Of a stretch of 64,000 bases of DNA, positions 1 to 9,794 are shown piece by piece. This DNA is from UMGS1002 sp050309735 (GTDB lineage Bacteria; Bacillota; Clostridia; Oscillospirales; CAG-272): contig JBNRMS010000072.1 of assembly GCA_050309735.1 (NCBI GenBank), positions 1-64,000 on the forward strand, given 5' to 3'. A program made the position numbers and the translations under genes. Each line of letters opens with the position of its first letter. The first letter of the stretch is position 1. A model generated the notes under the pieces. It was not told where the DNA came from and did no database searches. It saw only the letters and a list, made by a program, of their open reading frames with translations.

Positions 1-112
1 TATCTTCGCCCTTATCATGTCTTATGTTGCTACCGCACGAAAGCATTCATTTGATGCCTTTTCTGCTATCCGCAATGCGCTATCAGGCCATCCCGATTGT
101 GGGATTTGCTAA
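1..112 (+). CDS. C-terminal fragment of a probable transposase (partial)
   Basis: An open frame enters at the window edge, reads in codons starting at base 2 and stops at TAA 110-112. It gives 36 residues containing SYVATARKH and AIRNALSGHPD. This kind of ending resembles the C-terminus of Clostridia DDE transposases, possibly of the IS66 group, but only from memory of such tails. No terminal inverted repeat is recognisable in the 200 bases downstream, and the gene body lies outside the window. Confidence 0.4.
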   Translation, partial: IFALIMSYVATARKHSFDAFSAIRNALSGHPDCGIC

Positions 113-255
113 GGGGTGAATAGTTACAAATATTTAAATAAATATCAAATATCCAAGCGCTTTAATATACTTTTTGTTTCTTCCCATTGAGTAAATCATC
201 CAAAAAGAGACAACAGCGGCCGGGCAGCCATGATAAATCAAAATAATTCTACAGC

Positions 256-284
256 TTGAATTCTATCTACAAATATGTTAAAAT
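256..284 (+). promoter_or_regulatory. Sigma-A-type promoter of the cardiolipin synthase gene
   Basis: TTGAAT at 256-261, a 17-base spacer and TAAAAT at 279-284, about 40 bases upstream of the start codon. A strong AAAGGAGG ribosome-binding site follows at about 309-316. Confidence 0.6.
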
Positions 285-326
285 GTAAGAACACTATGTA
301 AAAATATAAAGGAGGCGGGAGATTAT

Positions 327-1862
327 ATGAGAAAAAAATGGTTCATGCTAATTCTCCAGCGCCGCCTTTTCGTCATCTTCCTGATACTTCTTCAAATTGT
401 CTTTCTTGCCCTCTTGATTTCGGTCGGGAGCTCGTATTATTCGATAATTTCCTCGCTGCTCACAATTGTGAGTGTCGTGGTGCTCATACATATCCTCTCT
501 GAGAAAAACAAGGGGGCATATAAGCTCACATGGGTGATTCCCATCATGCTTTTCCCGCTTTTCGGGGGTCTTTTATATTTGCTCTTGAAATTTCAGGGCT
601 CAACGCGGAAATTCTCGCGCCGACAGAACCAGATAGAGCGAGAAAACCGCGATTCATATATTATAGAGGACAATCTGCTCGCCCTTGCCTCGGCCGATTA
701 TCCCGAATATGTCGCCGGCATGCGCTATCTTGAAAATTATGCCGGGTTCCCGGTGTACAACGGAACCGAAACCGAATACCTCTCGCCCGGCGAGCGCAAA
801 TTCACCTGCCTTATTGACGAGCTGACAAGGGCCGAAAAGTATATCTTCCTTGAATATTTCATAATCCGCGAGGGCGTGATGTGGGATAGCATACTAAACA
901 TCCTCAAGGAAAAGGCCGCGGCCGGCGTTGAGGTTCGCGTGATGTATGACGATATCGGCTGCTTTCTCAACCTTCCCCGAGGATACCCGAAATACCTCGC
1001 CGGATTCGGTATAAAATGCACGGTTTTCAACCCCTTCCGCCCCGTATTCAGCGCCCTGCAAAACAACCGCGACCACAGAAAAATCTGCGTCATAGACGGG
1101 GTGGTCGCCATAACGGGCGGTATAAACCTTGCCGACGAATATATAAACGCTTTCAAGCGCTTTGGCCACTGGAAGGATGCCTCGGTTCTTCTTCGCGGCA
1201 AGGCGGCCTGGAGCTTTACGCTTATGTTCCTTGAGATGTGGTCGCTTGCCAACGGCACAACCGAAAACTATTCCGCATACTACCCCTGGGCCGACAAGCC
1301 CTGCCCATATTCGAGCGCCGGCTATGTTCAACCCTATGCAGACAGCCCGATGGATAAGGATAATGTAGGCGAGCACGTTTATCTTCAAATCCTTGGGAAT
1401 GCTAAGAATTATGTCTATATAAACTCGCCCTACCTAATCGTCGACGATAGCGTCCTCTCGGCCCTCGCACTGGCCGCTAAAAGCGGGGTCGATGTCCGCA
1501 TAGTAACCCCGCACACTCCCGACAAAAGACTTGTTCACATGACAACCCGCTCATATTATCGCGGGCTTATCAAGTCGGGCGTTCGCATATACGAGTATTC
1601 GCGGGGCTTTATTCACTCAAAAACCTTTGTTTCAGACGACACCGTTGCAACAGTCGGCACGACAAACCTTGATTATCGCAGTCTTTACCTGCATTTTGAG
1701 TGCGGTGTGATAATGTACGGCAGTTCGGCCGTCCGCGAGGTCAAGGAAGATTTTATAAAAACACTCGCTCACTGCGAGGAAATAACAGAAGAAAAATGCC
1801 GAGCGAATATCTTCACCCGGCTTTTCCAAAGCATATTGCGGCTCTTTGCGCCCTTGATGTAG
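327..1862 (+). CDS. cls: Cardiolipin synthase (phospholipase D family)
   Basis: 511-residue membrane enzyme that condenses two phosphatidylglycerol molecules into cardiolipin. Two hydrophobic helices occupy about residues 10-90, as in the usual PLDc_N region. Two HxKxxxxD motifs follow: HRKICVID near residue 250 and HSKTFVSD near residue 430, each with the downstream G-G/N or T-T-N that complete PLD half-sites. Length is normal for bacterial Cls. The gene is monocistronic, with its own promoter upstream and a strong terminator hairpin just after the stop. Family assignment is firm; the specific substrate is inferred from the family. Confidence 0.93.
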   Translation: MRKKWFMLILQRRLFVIFLILLQIVFLALLISVGSSYYSIISSLLTIVSVVVLIHILSEKNKGAYKLTWVIPIMLFPLFGGLLYLLLKFQGSTRKFSRRQNQIERENRDSYIIEDNLLALASADYPEYVAGMRYLENYAGFPVYNGTETEYLSPGERKFTCLIDELTRAEKYIFLEYFIIREGVMWDSILNILKEKAAAGVEVRVMYDDIGCFLNLPRGYPKYLAGFGIKCTVFNPFRPVFSALQNNRDHRKICVIDGVVAITGGINLADEYINAFKRFGHWKDASVLLRGKAAWSFTLMFLEMWSLANGTTENYSAYYPWADKPCPYSSAGYVQPYADSPMDKDNVGEHVYLQILGNAKNYVYINSPYLIVDDSVLSALALAAKSGVDVRIVTPHTPDKRLVHMTTRSYYRGLIKSGVRIYEYSRGFIHSKTFVSDDTVATVGTTNLDYRSLYLHFECGVIMYGSSAVREVKEDFIKTLAHCEEITEEKCRANIFTRLFQSILRLFAPLM

Positions 1863-1865
1863 CAT

Positions 1866-1899
1866 AAGCGAGCGCGGCTCCGGGGAGCCGCGCTCGCTT
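1866..1899 (+). terminator. Terminator hairpin after cls
   Basis: GC-rich inverted repeat with a stem of about 14 bp immediately after the cls stop codon, followed by a short T-containing stretch (tcgcttt). The rest of the interval to 2081 between convergent genes shows only a GC-rich run with no clear gene. Confidence 0.6.
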
Positions 1900-2081
1900 C
1901 GCTTTATACTATTGCCTCATTAAAACATTAAACTTAACACCCGATTCCCTCACCCCGCCCCCGGATAAGGATGTGGGGGCCCGGCCGGGGGCGGCGCACC
2001 TTCTTCTAAATTAAGCAGTGCCAAATGCCCCCTCATTAAATTAATGTTTCATTGGTGTTTGGTATTATATTTAAAAAAGTA

Positions 2082-4421
2082 TCACGGCTCGTCTCCTTTG
2101 TGCAGCCTGCCGCGTATTGTTATGTATGCCACAAAAGCGGCGGCGGCAAGAGTGACGACGATAATCGAAATTATTGTTCCGGGCGAGATGCTTGCGCTGT
2201 CGTTATCGCCGGGTTTTGTCGTGATATCGGCCTTGAAGCTAAACTGCGCGGTGAAATTCATATTGCCCTTCACCGAGGTGAGTTCAGGATACCAGCCCGT
2301 AAAGGTATAGACCCCAAGGGGCGATGCTTTGACCGGATCGGCAGGCGGGATGATTGTGTCTCCGTAGTTATACTCGGCCGTTTGATATACCGTTCCGTCA
2401 GAATTAAAAAAGGTTATTGCATATACACGCAATGTACTGTCAAACACGGCGTTATACACAGTGTCGGCCGAAACAGGCTCTATCTCGCGATCCCAGCCGG
2501 TAAAGATGTAGTCATAGATCTCATCCGAGCTTTTTGTTGGATGTGTGTCGGGCGGCTCTATTGTATCTTTGTAGTGCGCGAAAAATTCATGAAAAAGATT
2601 CCCGTCGCCATCGATAAAGCTTATCTTATAATCAATATATGTCTTAGAAAACTGCGCCGTATATACGGTGTCGGCAAGGACGGTACCGAGCGCGGGAGAC
2701 CAGTCCGAGAAAGTGTAGGTATATGTCTTGTCGGGATTTTTCTCGGGTGTCGCCTCGGGAGCTGTGGCAATCTCGCCGTATTTATATTCGCCGCTCCCTA
2801 TCTGCTTTCCGTTTCCGTCGATAAAACTTACCGAATATATCGCCTCAGACACATCATAGAGCGCGATATACGAAGCGCTGCCCTTCACCGTCGCCTCAAC
2901 GGGGGTATCCCATCCGGTAAAGGTATAAGCATAAGCACCCTCGCGGTAATCGACTGGAGTTGGTATCTCAACGGTGTCGCCGTGACGGTAGACCTTCTCA
3001 AAGAGCGGCGTCAATTGGTCTCGTCCGTAAAATGTAACTTTATATTCAATATATTCCTTATCAAAAACGGCTCTGTACACCGCGTTTTGAGTGGCCGTTA
3101 TTTTCTCGCCTGCCTTGACGTCAACCTCGCCGTCGGCATCCGAATCCCATCCGGCAAAGACATATTTGTATATCTGGTCGGGTTCTTTTGTGGGGGGGAG
3201 CGGCTGTGTAACCTCGGCACCGTTCTTGAAAGATCCGGCAAGGAGCATTGTCTGGCCGTCGTAAAAACTCACCGTGAATTCCCCGGTTGTGAAAACAGCG
3301 TAAAGGGTGGTGTCGGCGTCGGCGGTGATAACCGAGCCTGCGATATATTCGGCAACCTTTGCCTCGGGGTTGCTCGACCATCCTATAAAATTATAGCCTG
3401 CCTTCACCGGAATTATCGAGGTGACAGGGGCGCCAACACCGTCGGCCTTGGGCTGCGACGGCACTATGCTGCCCCCCCTGGTGTCGTAATAAATAGTAAA
3501 TCTTGCGCTCGGAACATACTGCGCATATCCAAGATATATCCAGCCTTCCTTTCCCTTGTAGTCTATCTTTCCCCATCCCCCCGAGGAGTCGGTAACAGTA
3601 ACCTTGTCACGATATGAAAGTCCGCCAATCTGCGAATGAGAGGTCGAGGGGCCGCTGCGAACATTTAAGGTCGTGTTTATAAAATACGTGCCGGGGAGAT
3701 ATCCGCCCGACATACTGAAGTCAATTGCCGCCGAGGGATTTTTGGTGTAGGCCGGAACACCGTAGCCGACTATATATGTGTCGGAGAGCGAATAGTTTTT
3801 CAGTGCAACATTATTAGACGAAGGGTTTCCCTCGATTGTATATACATAAGAGCCGCTGACATATCGGACAAGCCCGACATGGGTGGCTATTGAGCTTGAG
3901 GTCGGATTTTTGAAAAAAATCAGGTCTCCGCTCTCGGGTATGTAACCGCTCGCTCTGGTTTTATAAGTAGAATTTTCCTTGAGCCACGCGATAAGCCTTA
4001 TATTGCTGACCTCTGTTTTAAGAACGCTGACCGGAACTCCGGCCTGCCTTATGCACCAGGTTGCAAAAGCGCAGCACCAGGCATATCCATAACTAACCCC
4101 GTTTCCCTCAAAATTATCAACCTTGCCAAAGAGCCGGTTATATTCAACGAAATTCCTCGATCCCGAGTCGTTCCCTCCCCCCATGTCTCCCTCGTTGTCT
4201 CCCTCGTGGTATCCGAGCTGAGAAAGGGCAACGAGCAGGACATCGGTGCGCTGGTCGCCGGTGAGATTCACCGATTGGAGATTGGCATGATACTGGCTAA
4301 CAAGATATTCGGGGGATGCATTATGTACCGGCTCAAGAGCCGAGGCTGGCAGGATTATGATAAAGCTGAGCGCAATAAATGTCAAAATAAGTAATATCAC
4401 TGGGGCTATTTTCAGGTTCAT
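2082..4421 (-). CDS. Secreted, membrane-anchored CHAP / SH3 / beta-repeat surface protein
   Basis: 779 residues. The N-terminus has a signal sequence (hydrophobic residues ~7-28, ending SALEP). A CHAP-type NlpC/P60-like peptidase domain follows: catalytic Cys in YAWCCAFATWC and His in ATHVGLV, with a later IEGN. Next comes a bacterial SH3 domain (TLNVRSGPSTSHSQIGG, residues ~250-310), then five or six repeats of about 70 residues ending in YxFxGW...Y.AxF. These are Listeria/Bacteroides (InlB B-type) repeats. A C-terminal transmembrane helix with a short basic tail anchors it. It is probably a cell-wall amidase or endopeptidase displayed on the surface. It is convergent with the autolysin-like gene's neighbourhood but divergently transcribed from it. 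Confidence 0.85.
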   Translation of the reverse strand: MNLKIAPVILLILTFIALSFIIILPASALEPVHNASPEYLVSQYHANLQSVNLTGDQRTDVLLVALSQLGYHEGDNEGDMGGGNDSGSRNFVEYNRLFGKVDNFEGNGVSYGYAWCCAFATWCIRQAGVPVSVLKTEVSNIRLIAWLKENSTYKTRASGYIPESGDLIFFKNPTSSSIATHVGLVRYVSGSYVYTIEGNPSSNNVALKNYSLSDTYIVGYGVPAYTKNPSAAIDFSMSGGYLPGTYFINTTLNVRSGPSTSHSQIGGLSYRDKVTVTDSSGGWGKIDYKGKEGWIYLGYAQYVPSARFTIYYDTRGGSIVPSQPKADGVGAPVTSIIPVKAGYNFIGWSSNPEAKVAEYIAGSVITADADTTLYAVFTTGEFTVSFYDGQTMLLAGSFKNGAEVTQPLPPTKEPDQIYKYVFAGWDSDADGEVDVKAGEKITATQNAVYRAVFDKEYIEYKVTFYGRDQLTPLFEKVYRHGDTVEIPTPVDYREGAYAYTFTGWDTPVEATVKGSASYIALYDVSEAIYSVSFIDGNGKQIGSGEYKYGEIATAPEATPEKNPDKTYTYTFSDWSPALGTVLADTVYTAQFSKTYIDYKISFIDGDGNLFHEFFAHYKDTIEPPDTHPTKSSDEIYDYIFTGWDREIEPVSADTVYNAVFDSTLRVYAITFFNSDGTVYQTAEYNYGDTIIPPADPVKASPLGVYTFTGWYPELTSVKGNMNFTAQFSFKADITTKPGDNDSASISPGTIISIIVVTLAAAAFVAYITIRGRLHKGDEP

Positions 4422-4467
4422 TTTTCCGGTTCTCCATATGTAGTGTTAATCGGGCATATGATTTCCA

Positions 4468-4496
4468 TATATATTGTCAAATTAAGTAACTGTCCA
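4468..4496 (-). promoter_or_regulatory. Promoter of the CHAP surface-protein gene
   Basis: On the minus strand TGGACA (4496-4491), a 17-base spacer and TATATA (4473-4468), about 47 bases before the start codon at 4421. Confidence 0.4.
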
Positions 4497-4560
4497 GAAC
4501 AGATTATACCACATTGAGCAAGGGTTTGTAAATACCATATCCGAAATTTGAAGCTGCCTA

Positions 4561-4589
4561 TTGAATCCAATCCTTCCATATGTTATAAT
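4561..4589 (+). promoter_or_regulatory. Promoter of the autolysin-like gene
   Basis: TTGAAT at 4561-4566, 17-base spacer, TATAAT at 4584-4589; the -10 is also preceded by TGT, making it an extended -10 site. Confidence 0.65.
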
Positions 4590-4683
4590 GTTTCAGATGA
4601 AAACTTTGTCAAACTGGGAAAACTTAAACTCCGGGCGCTCTTAGCGCTTGCCCGACACCCCCTCTCCGAAAGGAAAAACACAG

Positions 4684-7014
4684 ATGAAAAAAAAGCTGCG
4701 ACCCTTAGCGCTCATCCTTGCGGCGTCAGTTCTAACGGCGGCATTTGTATTCCCCGCCTCGGCGCGCGAGGATGATTATTATACATATCTCACCGACCTC
4801 GGATTCCCTGCTGACTATGCTGAAAAGCTTGCAGAGCTTCATATCCTCCACCCGAACTGGAGCTTCGAACCGCTGCTCGTCACCGAGCTTAATAGCAAAT
4901 ATAGCTGGAATTATGTGATACATATGGAAACAGCCGACGCACCAAATCGCTCGCTGGTCACCCCAAACCCCGATTACGCAGCCTACCGGCACCCAAATAA
5001 CACCACGCTCTATGATTCAGGATGGTATCAGGCCTCAACCGAGGCGGTCGAATATATGATGGATCCCCGCAATTTTCTTAACGAGAAGGATATCTTCCAA
5101 TTCGAGGAGCTTGGTTTCAAGGATTCGGTGAGCGTCGCGCAGGTTGAGGCGGCGCTGACAGGAACCTTTATGGCAGGCGCTTATCTTGAAAACGGTAAGA
5201 CATACGCCGAATATTTTTATGAGGTCGGCCTATCTTTGGGCGTCAGCCCCTTGCACCTTGCGGCACGCGCGCGGCAGGAGCAGGGCCTGGTCGGCACCGC
5301 CCCGCAGGTCGTCGGCTCTATAGGAACCCGGCTTTGGTATTATTACAGCAACAATATTCAGTATGAAGGCACAGCATATATAAATTCTCCCTCAAGCGGC
5401 CACACAGAGACCTCACTTATGAGCTACAACAATCTTTATAATTTTTATAATATCGGTGCCGCGGGTACCGGCCGCTTCGCAATCCTGCTCGGCTCGGCCA
5501 AGGAGGCCGAGATCGGAACGCCGGATATGGCGTCCGAATGGGGGGGCAGCGGCCGATGGGACACTAAGTGGAAGTCGATTTACGGCGGAGCGTATAAACT
5601 CCGGGGAACATACATAAACAACTATCAAAACACGCATTACCTGCAAAAATGGAATGTCGACAGCCGCTCCAAAACAGCAACCGGCGCCTCGCGAAACTTC
5701 TGGGGGCAGTATATGCAAAATATCGGCGCCGCTCTCTCCGAGGCGCGCACCACATACGCCACACATGCCGCCGAGGGCAGGCTTGATTTTGCCTTTAACT
5801 TTCTGATTCCGGTTTACTCGGGTATGCCGGCCACCTGCCCCGACCCCGCGGGGGGCTCCTGCCTCGATTACGCAATATCGAATACAAAATACAGCTACAC
5901 CTCGGGGCTGACCCTCCCCGCATCTGCTGCGTCGGAGGAAAACAGATACATCACAACATCGACAATCAGTGCGCCGGCCGGGAATAATTTTGTTATCAGC
6001 GGATGGTCGGTGCATACTTACGGGATTGACGGCTATGAATACAGTATAGACGGCGGTGAGTGGAAATCAATGACGGCAAGCTTCAGCCAGGCTGTCGCCG
6101 CCGCTAACCCCGACTATGTAAGGTGTGCCTTTGAGGGCTCGATAAATTCCTTCTCGTCCTCTCTTGATATCTCGGCTCTCTCTCCGGGTTCGCACAGAGT
6201 CACCCTGCGCGGCATTGCCGACTTCGGCTCGGATCAAACACATACCGACGTTAGGTATTATCTCATCTCCCTTATTAATATTTTTGTTGAGGAATCGTCA
6301 AGCGTCACAGTAACAATTGTGGGCAGCGACAAAAACACCTCTCTGTCACTCAAGAAAAACAGCGTTTATCCCCTACCCTTGCCTCCCGAGACCTCAGATG
6401 CAGATACATATTTCGCGGGATGGTCTGTTCTGTCCGAGAGCGCCCGGCTCTTTCTTCCCGCCGGGGTGGACATAACCCTGCTTGGAAACATAACGCTGAC
6501 TCCGGTCTACATTGATCTGAGAATTCTCGGCGGCGCCGAGCTGAAAATCAGTCAAACCCCCTCGCTGCGCTTCACAGCCGCAATATCATACGACGGCTAT
6601 AACACCCTTTCCGATGCCGCCCGAGCCGCGAATATCACGCTTGGCATTGCAATCTGCAAAAAATCCGAGCTCGGGGCGCTCGCACTCAACCCCGCCACCC
6701 TCAAAGCAGAAGGAAAGCAGTATATCACCGCAACCTCATCTGTCTGGCGCCATTCCGCGCATATGAGCGGCGAATACTACGGATTCGACGGCAGCACACC
6801 CGCTATTGATTCGCTTGACTTCGCAACCGATTACTCGGCATCAGCATATATCCGCATCAAATATTCTGACTCCTCGATTGCCTATATCTGCTCGGCATAC
6901 ACAGCCGAAAATAACTCGCGCTCGGCAAAAGCAGTGGCGGCCGCGGCTCTTGAAGACACCTCAAGAGTTTACTCGGCAGAAGAGAGAGAGATACTCGGAA
7001 AGATAGCCAAATAG
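4684..7014 (+). CDS. Secreted N-acetylglucosaminidase-like autolysin
   Basis: 776 residues from the ATG at 4684, preceded by AAAGGA at 9 bases; the upstream in-frame ATG at 4648 has no good site and would spoil the signal peptide. Signal peptide is residues ~1-25 (ends PASAR). Residues ~30-60 carry the PADYAEKLAELHILHPNW motif typical of Clostridia glucosaminidase autolysins. The catalytic region has SPLHLAARARQEQG with the likely acid Glu, followed by the GSIGTRLWYYYSNN core. C-terminal half looks like beta-rich cell-surface modules. It probably cleaves peptidoglycan glycan strands. Monocistronic, ending in a long hairpin shared with the convergent gene. Confidence 0.8.
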   Translation: MKKKLRPLALILAASVLTAAFVFPASAREDDYYTYLTDLGFPADYAEKLAELHILHPNWSFEPLLVTELNSKYSWNYVIHMETADAPNRSLVTPNPDYAAYRHPNNTTLYDSGWYQASTEAVEYMMDPRNFLNEKDIFQFEELGFKDSVSVAQVEAALTGTFMAGAYLENGKTYAEYFYEVGLSLGVSPLHLAARARQEQGLVGTAPQVVGSIGTRLWYYYSNNIQYEGTAYINSPSSGHTETSLMSYNNLYNFYNIGAAGTGRFAILLGSAKEAEIGTPDMASEWGGSGRWDTKWKSIYGGAYKLRGTYINNYQNTHYLQKWNVDSRSKTATGASRNFWGQYMQNIGAALSEARTTYATHAAEGRLDFAFNFLIPVYSGMPATCPDPAGGSCLDYAISNTKYSYTSGLTLPASAASEENRYITTSTISAPAGNNFVISGWSVHTYGIDGYEYSIDGGEWKSMTASFSQAVAAANPDYVRCAFEGSINSFSSSLDISALSPGSHRVTLRGIADFGSDQTHTDVRYYLISLINIFVEESSSVTVTIVGSDKNTSLSLKKNSVYPLPLPPETSDADTYFAGWSVLSESARLFLPAGVDITLLGNITLTPVYIDLRILGGAELKISQTPSLRFTAAISYDGYNTLSDAARAANITLGIAICKKSELGALALNPATLKAEGKQYITATSSVWRHSAHMSGEYYGFDGSTPAIDSLDFATDYSASAYIRIKYSDSSIAYICSAYTAENNSRSAKAVAAAALEDTSRVYSAEEREILGKIAK

Positions 7015-7021
7015 GACTCCG

Positions 7022-7068
7022 GACAGTGCCGGGCAAAACTTTTATATAAAGTTTTGCCCGGCACTGTC
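7022..7068. terminator. Bidirectional terminator hairpin
   Basis: Near-perfect 47-base inverted repeat (arms of about 20 bases beginning GACAGTGCC and ending GGCACTGTC around a TATA loop) between the convergent genes ending at 7014 and 7083. The arm contains A/T tracts that can act as U-runs in either direction. Confidence 0.75.
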
Positions 7069-7082
7069 AAGTATCAAGAAAA

Positions 7083-8468
7083 TTAAAACACAAGCTCCTC
7101 CGCCGATATCACCCTGCGCTTCTTAATCGTTTCCCCGGGGCCAAGACCGTATTCTTCATACTCGGCCTCGCCAGTCTGATTATCATACGGATCGGCTCGC
7201 ATAAATTCCTTTGGCGGGTCGAAGGGCTGCTGAAAATCAGTGTTTGCGACAAGGCGGAAGGGATCAAGGTTTCCAAAATAATAGTTCCATATGTCGCGCT
7301 CTCCCCGCCGCAGCGCTCCGCCGCCGAACGACAGGTCGGCATAAAGCCAACCATATGGAGCCACATAAAATTTCGCCCAGTCGTGACTGCCAATCGAGGT
7401 CGGCGTCACCCTGCTGCCCGACTCCCAGACCGCAGGAATGCCAAGGCGCCGGCAGAGTGTTATAAAGGTCAGCGCCATCACGCCGCAGTCGCCCCGCCTG
7501 TTCAGTATCGCAAACTCGGGAATATTGTCAATGCAGAGATACTCGCGCATATAGGAATATTTTATATTTTTTGTCACCCAGTCGTAAACGCGGCGGGCGA
7601 GCAGCAGCGGATTTTTCTCGCTGCCCGCAATTTCACTTGCAAGCTCTGAGATAAGAGGGGTGAAACGAATATGCGGATAAAGCTCCTCAGTAAAGAACCG
7701 GGGCTGCTCGGCGAGGATGGCGGCCGGATCAGGCTCGACATATACAGCGCGGTTTACATAGCTGAATCTTACGCTATAAACCTCGCCCGCGAGGTGAAGA
7801 TTCTCAATATACGCAGTGCATGAAGCACTGTCCGAGATATACACTCCCTTATGCGAGCAGGAGAGCAGCTTTATCTCGTTCGCAGGCTGCGAGCATGAGG
7901 GGGCGGGATAAGGCAGATGAACCCGAATTCTCTCGCCTTCCCGCTCAAAGAGGGGTGCGGGAGCTAATGTTTCTTCAACAGTAAAGCGAAATGCCCGCCC
8001 TCCCTGCCTCCTCATTATCTCTATATTCTCTTTTGCAAAGCGGTCAAATTCGCTCGCCGGCTCAGCGCCGGGATCGGTAAGACGCTCAAGGTAGTCGGCA
8101 TGGCAACTAAAAATATTCGCCGCCGCCGAGTTCTGAAAATAAAGCTTGCTAAACCCGCCCCTGTAAATATAGTCGACATGACCCGCGCGAACAATTTCGC
8201 AAAGCTCACTCATTCCAAGAGCGGGATACCTCTCCTGCAACCCTCTGAGCAGGCCGTCAAGGTCGCGGCGATAGTCTTTTGCCATATGCTCGGCAATAAC
8301 GCGCTCAATAACAAGACGGGAGCGGAGGGCGTGCGGCAACTCGCCGGCCAAATGCTTGTCTATCTCGCAGATCTCGCCAAACCAGTCTCCTATGTGTTTG
8401 CTGTACTTAACACTGTCGGGCAGCTCGAGTGCGAGATATTTAATATCATCATGATTGAATTTTATCAT
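7083..8468 (-). CDS. Transglutaminase-like (cysteine protease fold) protein
   Basis: 461 residues from the ATG at 8468, which has GGGAG five bases upstream; a longer start at 8501 exists but lacks a site. The C-terminal half is a transglutaminase core: Cys in NRRGDCGVMAL, His in GSHDWAKFY and Asp in WLYADLSFGGG form the Cys-His-Asp triad. The N-terminal ~230 residues are predicted soluble and unrecognised; there is no signal peptide or membrane helix, so the protein is probably cytoplasmic. In this family members can be peptidases, amidases or non-catalytic. The intact triad suggests an active enzyme; the substrate is unknown. Confidence 0.75.
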   Translation of the reverse strand: MIKFNHDDIKYLALELPDSVKYSKHIGDWFGEICEIDKHLAGELPHALRSRLVIERVIAEHMAKDYRRDLDGLLRGLQERYPALGMSELCEIVRAGHVDYIYRGGFSKLYFQNSAAANIFSCHADYLERLTDPGAEPASEFDRFAKENIEIMRRQGGRAFRFTVEETLAPAPLFEREGERIRVHLPYPAPSCSQPANEIKLLSCSHKGVYISDSASCTAYIENLHLAGEVYSVRFSYVNRAVYVEPDPAAILAEQPRFFTEELYPHIRFTPLISELASEIAGSEKNPLLLARRVYDWVTKNIKYSYMREYLCIDNIPEFAILNRRGDCGVMALTFITLCRRLGIPAVWESGSRVTPTSIGSHDWAKFYVAPYGWLYADLSFGGGALRRGERDIWNYYFGNLDPFRLVANTDFQQPFDPPKEFMRADPYDNQTGEAEYEEYGLGPGETIKKRRVISAEELVF

Positions 8469-8715
8469 TTTAACTCCCATATCGCCCGAAGGGCGGCTCA
8501 AATAGAATTTTGAATTTTTGGCGGGATTGCCCGCAAAAGCGGGGTAGGGTTTTACTTAGCAAAAGCGAGGCTTTGCTCCGGTTTTGGAAAATTCACGCGT
8601 GAAAAGACAAATTTTAATATAATGAGAATAAAATCTTCACGCCACGCTTGCACTATTATATTGCTTAAAGTATAACATATCGCAAAGATTGCCGCAAGTG
8701 CGCCGATGAAATTTA

Positions 8716-8744
8716 TTGACACCCGTCCTGAGCGGTGATATACT
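8716..8744 (+). promoter_or_regulatory. Promoter of the class IV aminotransferase gene
   Basis: TTGACA 8716-8721, 17-base spacer, TATACT 8739-8744, 38 bases before the start codon. The remainder of the interval 8469-8782 has a short hairpin near 8560-8576 and no supportable gene. Confidence 0.7.
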
Positions 8745-8782
8745 GATATCAAAATACATAATGAAAACGAGGCTCTGTAAAA

Positions 8783-9631
8783 ATGGAAAATCTCGGCTAT
8801 TATAACGGCAGGTATGGCCCCATTGAGGAGATGACAATCCCCATGAACGACCGCGTATCTTGGTTTGGCGACGGGGTCTACGACGCGACCTATTCGCGCA
8901 ACCATATCATCTACAATCTCAAGGAACATATCGACCGCTTCTTCTCAAGCGCCGCGCAGCTCGGAATTGTTATTCCGCACAGCCGCGAGGAGCTTGCCGA
9001 ACTGCTCTGCGAGATGGTTCGGAAGGTAAAGGACGGCGAGCAATTTGTCTATTGGCAGGTGACGCGCGGCACGGCTATGCGCTCCCACGCCTTCCCCACC
9101 CCGGCCGGGCCGGGCAATATGTGGATCACCCTCACCCCGAAAAAGGTCAGAGACACATATAAAAAAATAAAGCTTATCACCCGCCCCGACACGCGTTTTC
9201 TGCATTGCAATATCAAGACCCTCAATCTCATCCCCGCCGTCATGGCCTCAGCGGCGGCGGCTACCGCCGGCTGCGACGAGGCGGTATTCCACCGCGAGGG
9301 CAGAGTCACCGAGTGCGCTCACTCGAACGTGCATATATTAAAAGACGGTATCTTTCGCACCGCCCCGACCGACAACCTGATACTTCCCGGAGTGGCGCGG
9401 GCAAATCTCATAAAATACTGCGGGCAGCTCGGTATACCTGTCGCAAAGACCCCCTTCACTCTCGCCGAGCTTATGTCGGCAGACGAGGTTATTGTCTCAA
9501 GCTCGGGGTCTTTCTGCGTCGCCGCTTCTGAGGTAGACCGAATTCCTGTCGGCGGGAGAGCGCCCGAGCTGCTTAAATCTCTTCAGGACATCGCTCTCAA
9601 AGATTTTTTAAACGCTACCGATTTGCGCTGA
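8783..9631 (+). CDS. Class IV PLP aminotransferase (D-amino-acid or branched-chain aminotransferase-like)
   Basis: 282 residues, the normal size for fold-type IV aminotransferases. The N-terminus has the GDGVYDATYSRN substrate-side motif. The PLP lysine is in HCNIKTLNLI, followed by E/A residues of GCDEAVFHREGRVTECAHSNV, and the GVARANLIKYC and SSSGSFCVAAS segments of the cofactor phosphate site. The CNIKTLNL sequence resembles D-alanine aminotransferase more than IlvE, which would supply D-Glu/D-Ala for peptidoglycan. That choice is an inference. The ribosome site is weak (GAGG at ~13 bases). Monocistronic. Confidence 0.85.
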   Translation: MENLGYYNGRYGPIEEMTIPMNDRVSWFGDGVYDATYSRNHIIYNLKEHIDRFFSSAAQLGIVIPHSREELAELLCEMVRKVKDGEQFVYWQVTRGTAMRSHAFPTPAGPGNMWITLTPKKVRDTYKKIKLITRPDTRFLHCNIKTLNLIPAVMASAAAATAGCDEAVFHREGRVTECAHSNVHILKDGIFRTAPTDNLILPGVARANLIKYCGQLGIPVAKTPFTLAELMSADEVIVSSSGSFCVAASEVDRIPVGGRAPELLKSLQDIALKDFLNATDLR

Positions 9632-9667
9632 TTCGCTGTTTAAACCAAAGGGCAGCAAAGTACGCTT

Positions 9668-9700
9668 GGGGGAACACTTCATTGCATGAAGTGTTCCCCC
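9668..9700 (+). terminator. Terminator hairpin after the aminotransferase gene
   Basis: Perfect 14-bp stem (GGGGGAACACTTCA and its complement) with a 5-base loop, followed by CTCTCTTTT. Confidence 0.75.
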
Positions 9701-9794
9701 CTCTCTTTTGCCTATTGAAAATTATCATAACAAAGCCATTTCAGTCGCCTCTGAGCGCCGGCGCCCTGTTCGGGCTTTCTGGCTTGCACCAATT

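Noticed and set aside
2052..3617. A 521-residue plus-strand open frame opposite the CHAP protein gene
   Set aside because: It is the antisense of the repeat region; the minus-strand product has a signal peptide, domains and a promoter, while the plus frame has none of these.
8552..8929. Minus-strand 125-residue frame between the transglutaminase-like and aminotransferase genes
   Set aside because: It overlaps the strong plus-strand promoter and the start of the aminotransferase gene and has no ribosome site.
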